The notes: generated from the sequence alone by a model not told the origin. A stretch of DNA of 64,000 bases from Actinoplanes ianthinogenes (GCF_018324205.1 NZ_AP023356.1:434001-498000), one strand, 5' to 3'. Positions 42,936-51,879 are shown, counted from the stretch's first letter. Numbers and translations are program-made.

Positions 42936-43820
42936 TCACGGGTGGACGATCTTGTCGCCGGGGCGGATCAGGTCGAAGTTGCCCGGCGGGTGCCCCGCGT
43001 GCGGGTTCGCCCTCTTGAGATCGGCCAGGCTCACGTGCCAGGCACGCGCGATACCGGACATCGTGTCGCCGCTGACGACGGTGTGGACCCGCGGCCCGGC
43101 GGGCGGCTTCTCCGGCGTGGTGCCGGTGACGGCGGGCGCCTCCCCCGCCGCCTCACGGTGCGAACCCACCGGAAGCCGCAGGATGACGTTCTCGTCGGCC
43201 TGGCCCTTGAACCAGCGGTTGCCGTTCTGCCAGATGTGCGCCTTGCTGACCTGCCGCACCTTCTCGGCGTAGTCCCGCCAGTCGGCGCCCGGCTTGTAGA
43301 AGTGACCGTTGTCCGACCAGGCGTCGCTCATCGCCCGCCAGCCGTATCGGATCAGGCCCCGTGAGCGCATCGCGGCGATCGCCACGTCGCCTGCGTACAG
43401 GTCGACGTGATATCGCCCGTCCAGGGCTTTCTGGTACGCGGTCAGGTAGGCGGCCAGCCTGTCGTGCTCGTGACGGTTGGGCTGGCCCTCGTCCCAGGAG
43501 ACGTAGATCGACGCGCCGCGGGCCAGGCCGCGCTTGCGCCAGAACGCCAGATCCGCCGCGCCGTCGGCGGCGCCGGCCTCCCGGCCCTCGGTGACGCGCG
43601 ACTCGTACCACTCGGAGTTCGCGATCACGTCGTACCCGGCGTCCAGGAGCCGGCGGAGCTCGTCCTTGCCGCACAGCTTCCACTGGGTCTTGGCCAGCTT
43701 GCTCCCGGCGCCCGCGCTGTAGCGGATGATGAACTTCGCCCCGCGGGCGGCCGGGCCGCCGATGGGTTTCGGGTCGAAGTCGGCGTAGTCGACACCTCGG
43801 TCGAACACGTGCAGTGCCAT
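42936..43820 (-). CDS. GH25-like (DUF1906) protein with C-terminal LysM domain
   Basis: The 294-residue protein has an N-terminal Rv2525c-like glycoside-hydrolase-like barrel (VFDRGVDYADFD start, YDVIANSEWYES, ASIYVSWDEG, VDLYAGDVAIAAM, ADWRDYA). A LysM domain follows (about residues 240-290, TVVSGDTMSGIARAWHVSL). It probably acts on peptidoglycan. No signal peptide is visible, so export must use another route or happen on lysis. Convergent with the AI-2E gene. Confidence 0.85.
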   Translation of the reverse strand: MALHVFDRGVDYADFDPKPIGGPAARGAKFIIRYSAGAGSKLAKTQWKLCGKDELRRLLDAGYDVIANSEWYESRVTEGREAGAADGAADLAFWRKRGLARGASIYVSWDEGQPNRHEHDRLAAYLTAYQKALDGRYHVDLYAGDVAIAAMRSRGLIRYGWRAMSDAWSDNGHFYKPGADWRDYAEKVRQVSKAHIWQNGNRWFKGQADENVILRLPVGSHREAAGEAPAVTGTTPEKPPAGPRVHTVVSGDTMSGIARAWHVSLADLKRANPHAGHPPGNFDLIRPGDKIVHP

Positions 43821-43980
43821 GGCATGGCTCCCTCGGTATGGCTCGGGTGGTTTCCGTGGCTCACACGGTCGCCGCCCGGCCTCCTTGCGGAACTTGCGGC
43901 GACCTTGTGACCCAGGTCAGCCGCGCCTCACTCGTTGCGGACGAGGTCCGCCGCTCCGGGCGCGACCTAACCTGACCGCG

Positions 43981-44976
43981 ATGAGCACCGACGAGTACGT
44001 CTCGACAGGCTCGCTGCCCTCCCCGGCTCAGGTCCGGCTCTCGCTCGACGAGGCCTACCGGCGGTTCCGGGACGAGGGCGGCGGGGAGCCCTCGCACGTC
44101 TACCCGGCCCTGGCCCGCGTGCCGGCCCACCTGTTCGGGCTGTGCGCCGCCGGCACCCGCGGCGGCGTCCACCCGGTCGGCGACGCCGATCACGGGTTCA
44201 CCGTCATGAGCGTGGCGAAGCCGTTCGTGTTCGCTCTCGTCTGCCAGGAGCTCGGGGCGGAGGCGCTGCGGCAGCGGCTCGGCGTCAATGCCACCGGGCT
44301 GCCGTTCAACTCGCTCGCGGCGGTCGAGCGCGGCCCGGACGGCCGGACCAACCCGATGGTCAACCCGGGCGCGATCGCCACCGCCAGCCTGGCCCCGGGC
44401 GCGACGGCCGCGGCCAGGTGGAAGTTCCTGCACGACGGCCTGTCCCGGTTCGCCGGGCACGACCTGCCGCTGGACGACGACGTCTTCGCCTCCGCCGCGG
44501 CCACCAACCACCGCAACCGGGCTCTGGCCGACCTGCTGGCGACCTACCGCATCCTGGGCTGCGACCCGATGGAGGCGGTCGACGCCTACACCCGGCAGAG
44601 CTGCCTGCGGGTCACCACGGTCCAGCTGGCCACGATGGGCGCGACGCTCGCCAACGGCGGGGTGCACCCGACCACCGGAGAACGGGTGGTGGACCGGGAG
44701 ATCTGTCACTTCACACTGGCGGTGATGGCCACCGCCGGGCTGTACGAGACGTCCGGCGACTGGCTCTACGACGTCGGCGTGCCGGGCAAGAGCGGAATCG
44801 GCGGCGGCATCGTGGTCGTCTCGCCGGGCAAGGGCGCGCTGGCCACCTTCGCCCCACCCCTCGACACCTTCGGCAACAGCGTCAAGGGCCAGCTGGCGGC
44901 CCGATTCCTGTCCCGCCGGCTCGGCCTCACCCTGTTCGCCTCGGAACCGGATGCCAGCGGCGCGCCAGCCGCGTGA
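43981..44976 (+). CDS. glsA: Glutaminase
   Basis: The 331-residue serine-dependent glutaminase has the SVAKPF catalytic Ser-x-x-Lys pair (about residues 76-81), NPMVNPGAIAT, the YTRQSCLRVTT Tyr-centred motif and VGVPGKSGIGGGIV near the C-terminus. Together these define the beta-lactamase-like GLS family. It deaminates glutamine to glutamate in the cytoplasm. ATG 43981; the upstream open frame is not family-like. No regulatory site recognised. Confidence 0.95.
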   Translation: MSTDEYVSTGSLPSPAQVRLSLDEAYRRFRDEGGGEPSHVYPALARVPAHLFGLCAAGTRGGVHPVGDADHGFTVMSVAKPFVFALVCQELGAEALRQRLGVNATGLPFNSLAAVERGPDGRTNPMVNPGAIATASLAPGATAAARWKFLHDGLSRFAGHDLPLDDDVFASAAATNHRNRALADLLATYRILGCDPMEAVDAYTRQSCLRVTTVQLATMGATLANGGVHPTTGERVVDREICHFTLAVMATAGLYETSGDWLYDVGVPGKSGIGGGIVVVSPGKGALATFAPPLDTFGNSVKGQLAARFLSRRLGLTLFASEPDASGAPAA

Positions 44977-45001
44977 CAGGGCACCGCACCAGACTCCGGG
45001 C

Positions 45002-45783
45002 ATGAACGATGACGTCGCTCCCCTCAGCTTCGGCGACGGGCCGGGGTTGGTGGTGGTCCCGGGCAACAACCGGCGGGCCCATCACTACACGAAACTGGCC
45101 GAGCTGCTGCAATACGACTACCGGGTGACCGTGATCGAGCGCCGTGGCCGGGGCGCGAGCGGTCCGCAGGCCCGGACTACAGCATCGAACGGGAGGCCGA
45201 CGACGTCCTCGCGGTGATGGCCGCGACCGGGTCGAGATGGCTTTTCGGGCACAGTTACGGCGGGCTGATCGCGCTGCACGCGGCCCTGCGACAACCCCCG
45301 GCCGGACTCGCCGTCTTCGACCCGGGCGTCAGCATCGGCGGCTCGTTCCCGGCGGCCTGGCTGCCCGCCTTCACCCGGCTGGTGGAGCGGGGCCGGCACA
45401 CCACGGCGATGACCATGTTCCTCAAGGAGACCGGGCTGACCCCGCTCGGCAGGGCGCCGACGTTCGTCTATCGCGCGCTCGCCTACATGCTGCTGCACGG
45501 CTCGGACGGCGCGGACACCAGGGCGATGATGCCGACCACGCCGCGCGAGATCGGTGAGGTCGTCCGGCTGGACTCGGACGGCCGCCGCTACGCCGCGATC
45601 CGCTGCCCCACCCTGCTGCTCGGCGCCGGGCAATCACCGGCATACCTGACCGGGGTGCTCCCCCGCCTGGCCGAGCTGATCCCGGGCGCCCGCTACGAGA
45701 TCGTCCCGGAACTCGACCACAACGCCCCGGACCTCAACGCCCCGGACACGGTCGCCGCCCACCTCGCCGCCTTCCTGCGATGA
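45002..45783 (+). pseudogene. Alpha/beta hydrolase with a single-base frameshift
   Basis: The first part (MNDDVAPLSFGDGPGLVVVP to RRGRGASGPQ) and the second part (PDYSIEREADDVLAVMAATG to the end at 45783) belong to one hydrolase in different frames. Restoring one G near 45168-45171 (CAG GGC CCG) rejoins them. The second part retains the nucleophile GHSYGG, the acid region LLLGAGQSP and the His in ELDHNAPD. Either this is recent inactivation or a base-call error. Downstream it is followed by the LuxR-type fusion gene, 25 bp away. Confidence 0.75.
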
Positions 45784-45808
45784 GCGGAAGCTGTGCCATG
45801 CTGGGCGG

Positions 45809-46867
45809 GTGAGGCAGGTGGTCCGGTTCGCCGCCACGCCCGCCGGCCGGGTCGCCTACGCGGTGACCGGCAGCGGGCCCGCCGTGCTGTGCCTGCCCGG
45901 CTGGGTGTCGCACCTGGGCCTGCTGTGGGAGTCGGCGGAGCACCGCCGGTTCGTCGAGGAGCTGTCCCGGACCCACACGGTGATCCGGTTCGATCGGATC
46001 GGGTGCGGGCTGTCCGATCGGGACCGCACCGACTTCAGCCTCGAGTTCGAGCTGGCCACGCTGAAAGCGTTGATCGCGCACCTCGGGCTGGACCGGTTCG
46101 CGCTGTTCGGGACGTGTGAGAGCGGGCAGGTCGCGGCGGCCTTCGCGGCCGCGGAGCCGGACGCGCTGACGGCGCTGATCCTCTACGGGACCTGCGCCCG
46201 TGGCCGGGATCTGGCGCCCGGCGACGTGCGGCGGTCGGTGCTCGGCATGGTGCGGGCGCACTGGGGGCTCGGCTCCCGGGTGCTCGCCGACATCTGGCTG
46301 CCGGACGCGTCGACCGAGTTGAGCGCGACGTTCGCCCGGATGCAGCGGGAGGCCGCGACCGCGGAGACGGCGGCGGCGCTGCTGGAGATGTTCTACCTGC
46401 TGGACGTGACCGACGTGCTGTCCGAAATCCGGGTGCCGACGCTGGTCGCGCATCGCCGGGGCAGCCGGGCGGTCCGTTTCGAGCTGGGCCGCGAGCTGGC
46501 CGCGCTGATCCCGGAGGCGCAGCTGGCCGCCCTGGACGGGCGGATGCAGCCGATCTACGCGGAGCATCCGGAGGCGGGCGCGGCCACGATCGCGGAGTTC
46601 CTGCACGCGACCGTGCCCGCACGGGCGAACACACCGCCGGCAGCGGCGGATCCACCGCCGACGGCCGCGCAGACGGCCCGGGGGCTGCTGACCGCGCGGG
46701 AGTTCCAGGTGGCCGACCTGATCGCGGACGGGTTGACGAACGCGGAGATCGGCCGTCAGCTCGGTGTCTCGATGCGGACCGTGGACGCGCATGTCGAGCA
46801 TGTCCGGACCAAGCTCGGCGTCCGGGCCCGCGCCCAGATCGCCGTCTGGGCCCGTCAAAACACCTAA
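45809..46867 (+). CDS. Alpha/beta-hydrolase-LuxR fusion regulator
   Basis: The 352-residue protein combines an alpha/beta-hydrolase-like domain (about residues 10-265) with a C-terminal LuxR-type helix-turn-helix (TAREFQVADLIADGLTNAEI, VSMRTVDAHVEHVRTKLG). The elbow where hydrolases have GxSxG reads LFGTCESGQ, so Cys replaces Ser and the late His is missing. The domain is probably a ligand sensor. It starts at GTG 45809, just after the broken hydrolase. Confidence 0.85.
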   Translation: MRQVVRFAATPAGRVAYAVTGSGPAVLCLPGWVSHLGLLWESAEHRRFVEELSRTHTVIRFDRIGCGLSDRDRTDFSLEFELATLKALIAHLGLDRFALFGTCESGQVAAAFAAAEPDALTALILYGTCARGRDLAPGDVRRSVLGMVRAHWGLGSRVLADIWLPDASTELSATFARMQREAATAETAAALLEMFYLLDVTDVLSEIRVPTLVAHRRGSRAVRFELGRELAALIPEAQLAALDGRMQPIYAEHPEAGAATIAEFLHATVPARANTPPAAADPPPTAAQTARGLLTAREFQVADLIADGLTNAEIGRQLGVSMRTVDAHVEHVRTKLGVRARAQIAVWARQNT

Positions 46868-46947
46868 TCGCGCGCCGCCCGGACTGCGGAAATGCCTAGG
46901 TAGTACTGCCGATTCGCGCGCACCGGCCCCGCACCTAGCGTCGGGAC

Positions 46948-47886
46948 ATGCCGACCTACGACATCGTCATCGACCCCGCCTTCGAGGGCCCGCCCGGGTC
47001 CGCGCACGGCGGCTACGCCTGCGGCATCCTCGCCGCGCACCTGCCGTCCGACGTGGAGATCACGCTGCGCCGCCCGGTTCCGGTGGGCGTCGCCCTGCGG
47101 CTCACCCCACAAGATCAAACCCTTTCCCTGTACGCCGGGAGCGAGCTGCTCGCGGAGGGCATCACGACACAGATCGATTTCCGTACGCCGGAACCGCCCA
47201 CCTACGCTGAGGCGCTCGGCGCCGGCGTGGCGTTCCCGGGGTTCGGGGCTCATCCGTACCCTAATTGTGTCGGTTGTGGGACCGCCCGCACCGATCCCGC
47301 GGCCTTGCGGATCTTCCCGGGTCCGGTCCCCGGTCGCGATCTCGTCGCGGCCGTGTGGCATCCGGAGGAGGTCCGGCCACCCCTGCTGTGGGCCGCGCTG
47401 GACTGTCCGGGCGGCTGGGCCGCGGCCCACTTCGGCGAGGTCACCGGGCCGGCCGTGCTCGGGCGGATGGCCGCGCGGCTGGCCGTCCCGCTGGTGCCGC
47501 AGCCGGCCTACATCGTGGTCGGCTGGCTGGAGGCGGTCGAGGGGCGCAGGCTGATCGCCGGTTCCGCGCTGTTCTCGCGCGACGGTGTGCTGCAAGGTGC
47601 CGCGCGCCAGACCTGGATCAGGCTCGCCGAGCAGCGCCCGGCTCTCGCCGAGCAGCGCCCGGACCTCGCCGAGCAACGCTCGGACCTCGCCGAGCAGCGC
47701 TCGGATCTCGGCGTGGCGAAGCGCGAGGCGAACGATGTGGTGGAGCCCGTGGCGAAGGCCGGCGCCAAACCGGCCGCACGGGCCGGGGCCGGTCCGATTG
47801 CCGGCGCCGAACCGGCGGCACAGGCCGGGGCCGGTCCGATTGCCGGCGCCGAACCGGCGGCACGGGCCGGGGCGAGGGCGGCCTGA
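46948..47886 (+). CDS. Thioesterase-like (hotdog) protein with repetitive tail
   Basis: The first 225 residues resemble a double-hotdog thioesterase (GSAHGGYACGILAAHL at about residues 17-32, NCVGCGTARTD in the middle, DCPGGWAA later). From about residue 226 the protein is low-complexity: four copies of a seven-residue unit LAEQRxDL, then an AGAGPIAGAEPAA unit repeated. The tail reflects minisatellite growth in the gene end rather than a domain. The stop overlaps the next ATG by one base, so the two are coupled. Confidence 0.75.
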   Translation: MPTYDIVIDPAFEGPPGSAHGGYACGILAAHLPSDVEITLRRPVPVGVALRLTPQDQTLSLYAGSELLAEGITTQIDFRTPEPPTYAEALGAGVAFPGFGAHPYPNCVGCGTARTDPAALRIFPGPVPGRDLVAAVWHPEEVRPPLLWAALDCPGGWAAAHFGEVTGPAVLGRMAARLAVPLVPQPAYIVVGWLEAVEGRRLIAGSALFSRDGVLQGAARQTWIRLAEQRPALAEQRPDLAEQRSDLAEQRSDLGVAKREANDVVEPVAKAGAKPAARAGAGPIAGAEPAAQAGAGPIAGAEPAARAGARAA

Positions 47887-48806
47887 TGCGGCGCGGACTG
47901 GGGTTCACCCCGATGGAGATCCGGCGGGAAGTGATCGTGCGGGCCGCGGCGCTCGCCGACGAGCTGGGGTTCGAGGTGTTCTCGGTGGCCGAGGGGTGGG
48001 GACTGGACGCCGCGGTGCTGCTCGCCGAGCTGGCCACCCGCACGCGCCGGATCACGCTGGTCTCGGGTGTGCTGTCGGTGTGGAGCCGCTCCCCCGCGGC
48101 GCTCGCGATGACCGCCGCCACGCTGCACCGGCTCTCCGGCGGACGGTTCGTGCTGGGCCTGGGCGCGAGCAGCCCGCAGCTCGTCGAGGGCTGGCACGAC
48201 GTGCGCTACGAGCGACCGGCGGCCCGGCTGCGGGACGTCACCACCCGCGTCCGGGCGCTGCTCGACGGCGAACGGGCCACGCTCACCGCCGTGCCCGGGT
48301 CCCGGCCGCTGCGGCTGGGGCAGCCGCCGGCGCCGGAACTGCCGATCTGGCTCGCCGCGAGCGGACCGCGGACCATCCGGATCACCGAGGAGCTGGCCGA
48401 CGGGTGGTTCCCGCTCTACCTGCGACGCGACCGGATCCGCGCGTTCGCGCCGGACCGGCCGGTCACCGTCGCGGCGGGACCGTTCGCGGTGGTCGACCCG
48501 GACGCCGCGGTGGCCCGGGACGCGGTCGCGGCGTGCACGGCGACCTACCTGTCGGCGATGGGTGACATCTATCCGCGGCTGGTGGCCGGGCAGGGGCTGG
48601 CCGACGAGGTGGACGTGGTCCGGACGACCCGGACGGTGCCGTCCGCGCTGCTCGACGAGTTCACCGCGTACGGGCCGGAGAAGGAGGTGCGGGAACAGCT
48701 CGCCGAGTGGGACACCCTGGCCGACGTGACGGTGGTCGTGCTGCCGCCGGGCCTGCCCTGGCCGCAGATCGAGGCCACCGTCCGGGCGGCCGCGCCGGAC
48801 GCCTGA
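47886..48806 (+). CDS. LLM-class (luciferase-like) F420/flavin oxidoreductase
   Basis: The 306-residue protein has the luciferase-like monooxygenase barrel: LADELGFEVFSVAEGWGLDA, ATRTRRITLVSGVLSVWSRS, LHRLSGGRFVLGLGASSPQL and PIWLAASGPRTIRITEELAD. F420-dependent members dominate in actinobacteria, so F420 is the likely cofactor. The coupled thioesterase-like gene suggests a CoA-ester substrate. Confidence 0.88.
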   Translation: MRRGLGFTPMEIRREVIVRAAALADELGFEVFSVAEGWGLDAAVLLAELATRTRRITLVSGVLSVWSRSPAALAMTAATLHRLSGGRFVLGLGASSPQLVEGWHDVRYERPAARLRDVTTRVRALLDGERATLTAVPGSRPLRLGQPPAPELPIWLAASGPRTIRITEELADGWFPLYLRRDRIRAFAPDRPVTVAAGPFAVVDPDAAVARDAVAACTATYLSAMGDIYPRLVAGQGLADEVDVVRTTRTVPSALLDEFTAYGPEKEVREQLAEWDTLADVTVVVLPPGLPWPQIEATVRAAAPDA

Positions 48807-48885
48807 GCCACGGAAGTGTGCCGATCGATCCGTGTCGAAGCCGATCACCGTGCCAGGACGCCCGGACATGTGCTAAACCGATGCC

Positions 48886-49461
48886 ATGCCGCATCCTGAA
48901 TGGACCGGGCTCGCCCGCCGCGTCGCGGATCGTGCCGGGCAGGAGGCAGCCGCCCGCGGACATGCCGCCGTGCGCTCCGAGCATTATCTGTACGCGCTGC
49001 TCGACGTGGACCGGACCGCCGGGGTGATGCCGGTGCTGATCCTGGAGGCCCTCGACGTGCCGGTCGACGCGGTGCGGCAACGCCTCGACGAGGTGCTGCG
49101 CAGCCGGCTCCGGGACGGGTCGGACCTGCCCGGCCTGCTGCTCGCCGCGACCGCCGAGGCCGACCTGCTGGACAGCGACTATCTCGGCGCCGAGCACCTG
49201 CTGCTGGGCGTGGCGATCGTCGGCAACGACGTCCTCACCGAGGTCGGCGGCACGCCGGGCCGCATCCGCGACGGGATCCAGCGGGTCCAGCGGTCGCACG
49301 GCGGCGGGCCACGGGCGGTCACCCCGCCGCCGCCGGAGATCCGGAGCCTGGACGAGCTGCGCCGCCGCCGGGAGAATCCGGCGGGCGGTGAGGTGGAACG
49401 GCTCCGGGGCGAGGTGCGCCGGCTGACCGCCCTGCTGCGCGCACACGGCATCGAGCCGTGA
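48886..49461 (+). CDS. Clp N-domain protein
   Basis: The 191-residue protein consists of two Clp-N-type repeats (about residues 10-130, with RSEHYLYALLDVD and GAEHLLLGVAIVG) and a charged C-terminal helix (about 150-190). There is no ATPase. Stand-alone Clp-N proteins in actinobacteria may act as adaptors or decoys for ClpC. ATG 48886. Confidence 0.8.
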   Translation: MPHPEWTGLARRVADRAGQEAAARGHAAVRSEHYLYALLDVDRTAGVMPVLILEALDVPVDAVRQRLDEVLRSRLRDGSDLPGLLLAATAEADLLDSDYLGAEHLLLGVAIVGNDVLTEVGGTPGRIRDGIQRVQRSHGGGPRAVTPPPPEIRSLDELRRRRENPAGGEVERLRGEVRRLTALLRAHGIEP

Positions 49462-49562
49462 GACGGTGCTCCGGGTGGCCGGGCCACCGCAGAGGAACTC
49501 GCCGCCGGGCCCTGGCCGCCGTGCTGAATCCAGCCGAACTGAGCGTGTCGTAGCATCCGGGA

Positions 49563-50399
49563 ATGTTGCTCGGTGTGCGCGATGCGCCGCTGGACGGACT
49601 TCGGGTCGAGCACCGTCCGGCAGGGCCGCTGGCCGGCGCGGTTCTGGGATATCGCGGGTATCGGGAACTGGCGTCCGTGGCGCGGGATCGATGGGAGACA
49701 CCGGCCGGAGACGTGATCCTGGTCCTGGGCCTGAGAGATCCGTTCCTGGCACAGCAACGTCCCGGCATCGGTCCGACGACTCGTTTCCGCTCGTTCGTCG
49801 TCGGTCTTCATGAGCAACCGCTGCGGACCAGGTATGAGGGGCTGCAGGTCGGTGTTCAGGTGCGCCTGACTCCGCCGGCCGCCGCCGTGCTCCTGGGCGT
49901 GGGCATGCACGAGCTGGCCAACCGGGTAGTGGATCTGGCGGATCTGGTGGGTGGCGCCGGCGAGCGGTGGGCGGCGAGGGTCGCGTCCGCCGAATCCTGG
50001 CAGCAGCGTTTCGACGTCCTCGACATGGTCATCGGTGAACGGGTACGGGCCGGTGACGGCCCCTCGTCCGTCGCGCACCGGATCTGGGCGGCGCTGCGCC
50101 GCGCCGGCGGCGCGGTTCGTGTCGAGGACCTGGTCGCTGAGGCGGGATGCAGTCACCGGCATCTGGTGGAGGTGTTTCGCCGGGAGGTGGGGCTGACCCC
50201 GAAGCGGGCGGCGCGGGTAGTGCGCTACGAGCGGGCCGCGCGGCTGCTGCGCGCCCGCCAGACCACACTGGCGGCGGTCGCGGCTGAGTGTGGTTACTGC
50301 GATCAACCGCATCTGACCCGTGAGTTCCGCCGGTTCTCGGGCGTCACACCAGCCGCCGTGCACCACGCCGGCAGCGGTCAAATTTCGACAAGACGCTGA
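49563..50399 (+). CDS. AraC-family transcriptional regulator
   Basis: The 278-residue protein has an N-terminal sensing region and a C-terminal AraC DNA-binding domain (about residues 175-265: VRVEDLVAEAGCSHRHLVEV, FRREVGLTPKRAARVVRYER, ECGYCDQPHLTREFRRFSGV). The VOC gene begins 52 bp downstream and is a likely target. The start ATG 49563 (MLLGVRDAP) is preceded by only a weak site. Confidence 0.87.
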   Translation: MLLGVRDAPLDGLRVEHRPAGPLAGAVLGYRGYRELASVARDRWETPAGDVILVLGLRDPFLAQQRPGIGPTTRFRSFVVGLHEQPLRTRYEGLQVGVQVRLTPPAAAVLLGVGMHELANRVVDLADLVGGAGERWAARVASAESWQQRFDVLDMVIGERVRAGDGPSSVAHRIWAALRRAGGAVRVEDLVAEAGCSHRHLVEVFRREVGLTPKRAARVVRYERAARLLRARQTTLAAVAAECGYCDQPHLTREFRRFSGVTPAAVHHAGSGQISTRR

Positions 50400-50451
50400 G
50401 CAGCTTCATTCCCTACCGTCGAGGCCCGGAGACGGAAAGGGAGGCACAGAG

Positions 50452-50883
50452 ATGTACGACCCGAAGCGGGGCTATCCGATCGTGGTGCCCTGTGTCCTGT
50501 ACGACGACCCTGTGCGAGCGGCGACGTGGCTCACCACCGTACTGGAGCTGCGGCCGGTGGTCCGAGCTGAACTCCCGGACGGCTGGGTGGGACACGTCGA
50601 ACTCGAACGTGCGGGCTCGGTCGTACTTCTCGGTCGCCGCGGCGGTCAGTTCGCCGGCACGGACAGCGTGACCCAGGTGTTCGTCGACGACGTCGAGGCC
50701 ACCTGCCGGCGCGTTGCCGATGCCGGCGGAACGGTTGTCGAAGCGCCGCAGGACCGTCCATGGGGGGTGCGCCAAGCGACCCTGGCTGATCTGGAACATC
50801 AGCGATGGGTGGTGTGCGAGCACCTCCGCGACACCGAACCGGCCGACTGGTATGGCACCGTCCTGGGCCCGATGCCGGGCTGA
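50452..50883 (+). CDS. VOC (glyoxalase/bleomycin-resistance) family protein
   Basis: The 143-residue protein has the paired beta-alpha-beta-beta-beta modules of the vicinal oxygen chelate fold (VVPCVLYDDPVRAATWLTTV, VFVDDVEATCRRVADAGGTV, WGVRQATLADLEHQRWVV). Metal ligands are not all clear. Function may be detoxification or antibiotic binding. ATG 50452 follows a GGGAGG site. It follows the AraC gene on the same strand. Confidence 0.82.
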   Translation: MYDPKRGYPIVVPCVLYDDPVRAATWLTTVLELRPVVRAELPDGWVGHVELERAGSVVLLGRRGGQFAGTDSVTQVFVDDVEATCRRVADAGGTVVEAPQDRPWGVRQATLADLEHQRWVVCEHLRDTEPADWYGTVLGPMPG

Positions 50884-50995
50884 GCCACCCGGAACCGACT
50901 GCTCCACAACCGACACTGAGCCTGGTCACCCACGGAAAACGGGTCGGGGGAAAGGGCTCGGGGCTGTTAGGGTTCGCCGCGGAAAGGGGAACACC

Positions 50996-51727
50996 GTGCC
51001 CAAGCTTAATCAGATCATCGCCGTGGAGAAGGGCGTCAAGAGCAAGGCGTTCGCCGATCTGAGCGATGCGCACCACGCCGTGCAGAAGACCGCGCCGCTC
51101 GCCGGCATCGCGCGCACCTATCAGCCGAAGGACGAGGAGGGCGAGCAGCTGCCCGCCGAGTCGACCCGGGTGCAGATCAAGGCCGAGGAGATCCTGCGGG
51201 ACGTGGCGACCACGTTGACCCGGCTCTTCGACGTGACCGCGACGAAGGACTGGACGAATTGCGTGGCCCGCGCCGACGTGGTCGTCGACGGGCGCACCAT
51301 TGCCAGTCAGGTGCCGGTGACCTATCTGCTGTTCCTCGAGAAGCAGCTCGTCGACCTGCACACGTTCGTGAAGAAGCTGCCGGTGCTGGACGCCGCCGAG
51401 AGCTGGGTGCGTGACGATTCCACCGACAGCTGGCGGACCGAGCCGGTGCGCACCAACCGCACCAAGAAGGTGCCGCGCAACCACGTGAAGGCCGAGGCCA
51501 CCGAGAAGCACCCGGCGCAGGTCGAGGTGTACTACGAGGACGTGACGGTCGGCTACTGGACGACCGTGAAGTTCTCCGGTGCGCTGCCGGCCAAGCGGGT
51601 CAACGAGATCCTCGACCGGGTGATCGCGTTGCAGACCGCGGTCAAGTTCGCGCGTGAGGAGGCGAACAACACCGAGGCGACCGACCAGCGAGTGGGCGCG
51701 GCCGTCTTCGGTTATCTCTTCGGATGA
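50996..51727 (+). CDS. Conserved-type protein of unknown function next to tRNA-like RNAs
   Basis: The 243-residue protein starts at GTG 50996 (MPKLNQIIAVEKGVKSKAF; GGAAAGGGGA site). I recall similar proteins as uncharacterised families in actinobacteria and their phages, but cannot name a function. It is lysine- and arginine-rich in the middle (TNRTKKVPRNHVKAEATEKH, about residues 155-174), which would suit RNA binding. It has a helical C-terminus and no membrane segment or nuclease motif. Structured permuted tRNA-like RNA begins 8 bp after its stop, so the RNA may be made from the same transcript. Confidence 0.8.
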   Translation: MPKLNQIIAVEKGVKSKAFADLSDAHHAVQKTAPLAGIARTYQPKDEEGEQLPAESTRVQIKAEEILRDVATTLTRLFDVTATKDWTNCVARADVVVDGRTIASQVPVTYLLFLEKQLVDLHTFVKKLPVLDAAESWVRDDSTDSWRTEPVRTNRTKKVPRNHVKAEATEKHPAQVEVYYEDVTVGYWTTVKFSGALPAKRVNEILDRVIALQTAVKFAREEANNTEATDQRVGAAVFGYLFG

Positions 51728-51735
51728 CACAGACT

Positions 51736-51771
51736 CCCCCGTGGGAGCGCGGGGGTGCGCCACACAGGCGC
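51736..51771 (+). ncRNA. Partial tRNA-like module (acceptor-type hairpin plus second hairpin)
   Basis: CCCCCGT (51736-51742) pairs with GCGGGGG (51749-51755) around GGGAGC. UG and a small hairpin GCGCC-ACACA-GGCGC follow. The order is as in the complete modules downstream, but no T-arm precedes it, because that position is occupied by the end of the protein gene. The GCGGGGG could instead pair with CCCCCGC at 51833-51839 as the acceptor stem of a linear 92-nt tRNA-like RNA. Between them, 51775-51799 holds four AGCTGA repeats. Confidence 0.45.
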
Positions 51772-51803
51772 GAAAGCTGACAGCTGAAGCTGAAGCTGAC
51801 CAC

Positions 51804-51879
51804 GCCGGTGACAGTGCGGGTTCAAATCCCGCCCCCCGCATTCGCGCGGGGGTAGCCCAATCTGGCAGAGGCAGCCGGT
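51804..51879 (+). ncRNA. Circularly permuted tRNA-like module 1
   Basis: In order: a closing strand GCCGGU (51804-51809), T-arm GCGGG-TTCAAAT-CCCGC (51816-51832), acceptor-like hairpin CCCCCGC-ATTCGC-GCGGGGG (51833-51852), UA (51853-51854), D-arm GCC-CAATCTGGCAGA-GGC (51855-51872) and closing strand GCCGGU (51874-51879). The two closing strands pair through the self-complementary CCGG plus two G-U pairs. U8, A14, GG of the D-loop and U54, U55, C56, A58 are all present. The arrangement is that of the tRNA-mimic domain of bacterial Y RNAs or of a permuted tRNA gene. Confidence 0.65.

Noticed and set aside
51749..51840. Conventional linear class II tRNA
   Set aside because: Acceptor and T-arm fit, but the D-loop lacks GG and no anticodon loop with U33 can be drawn through the AGCTGA repeats. 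The permuted reading explains more of the sequence. Kept as an alternative.
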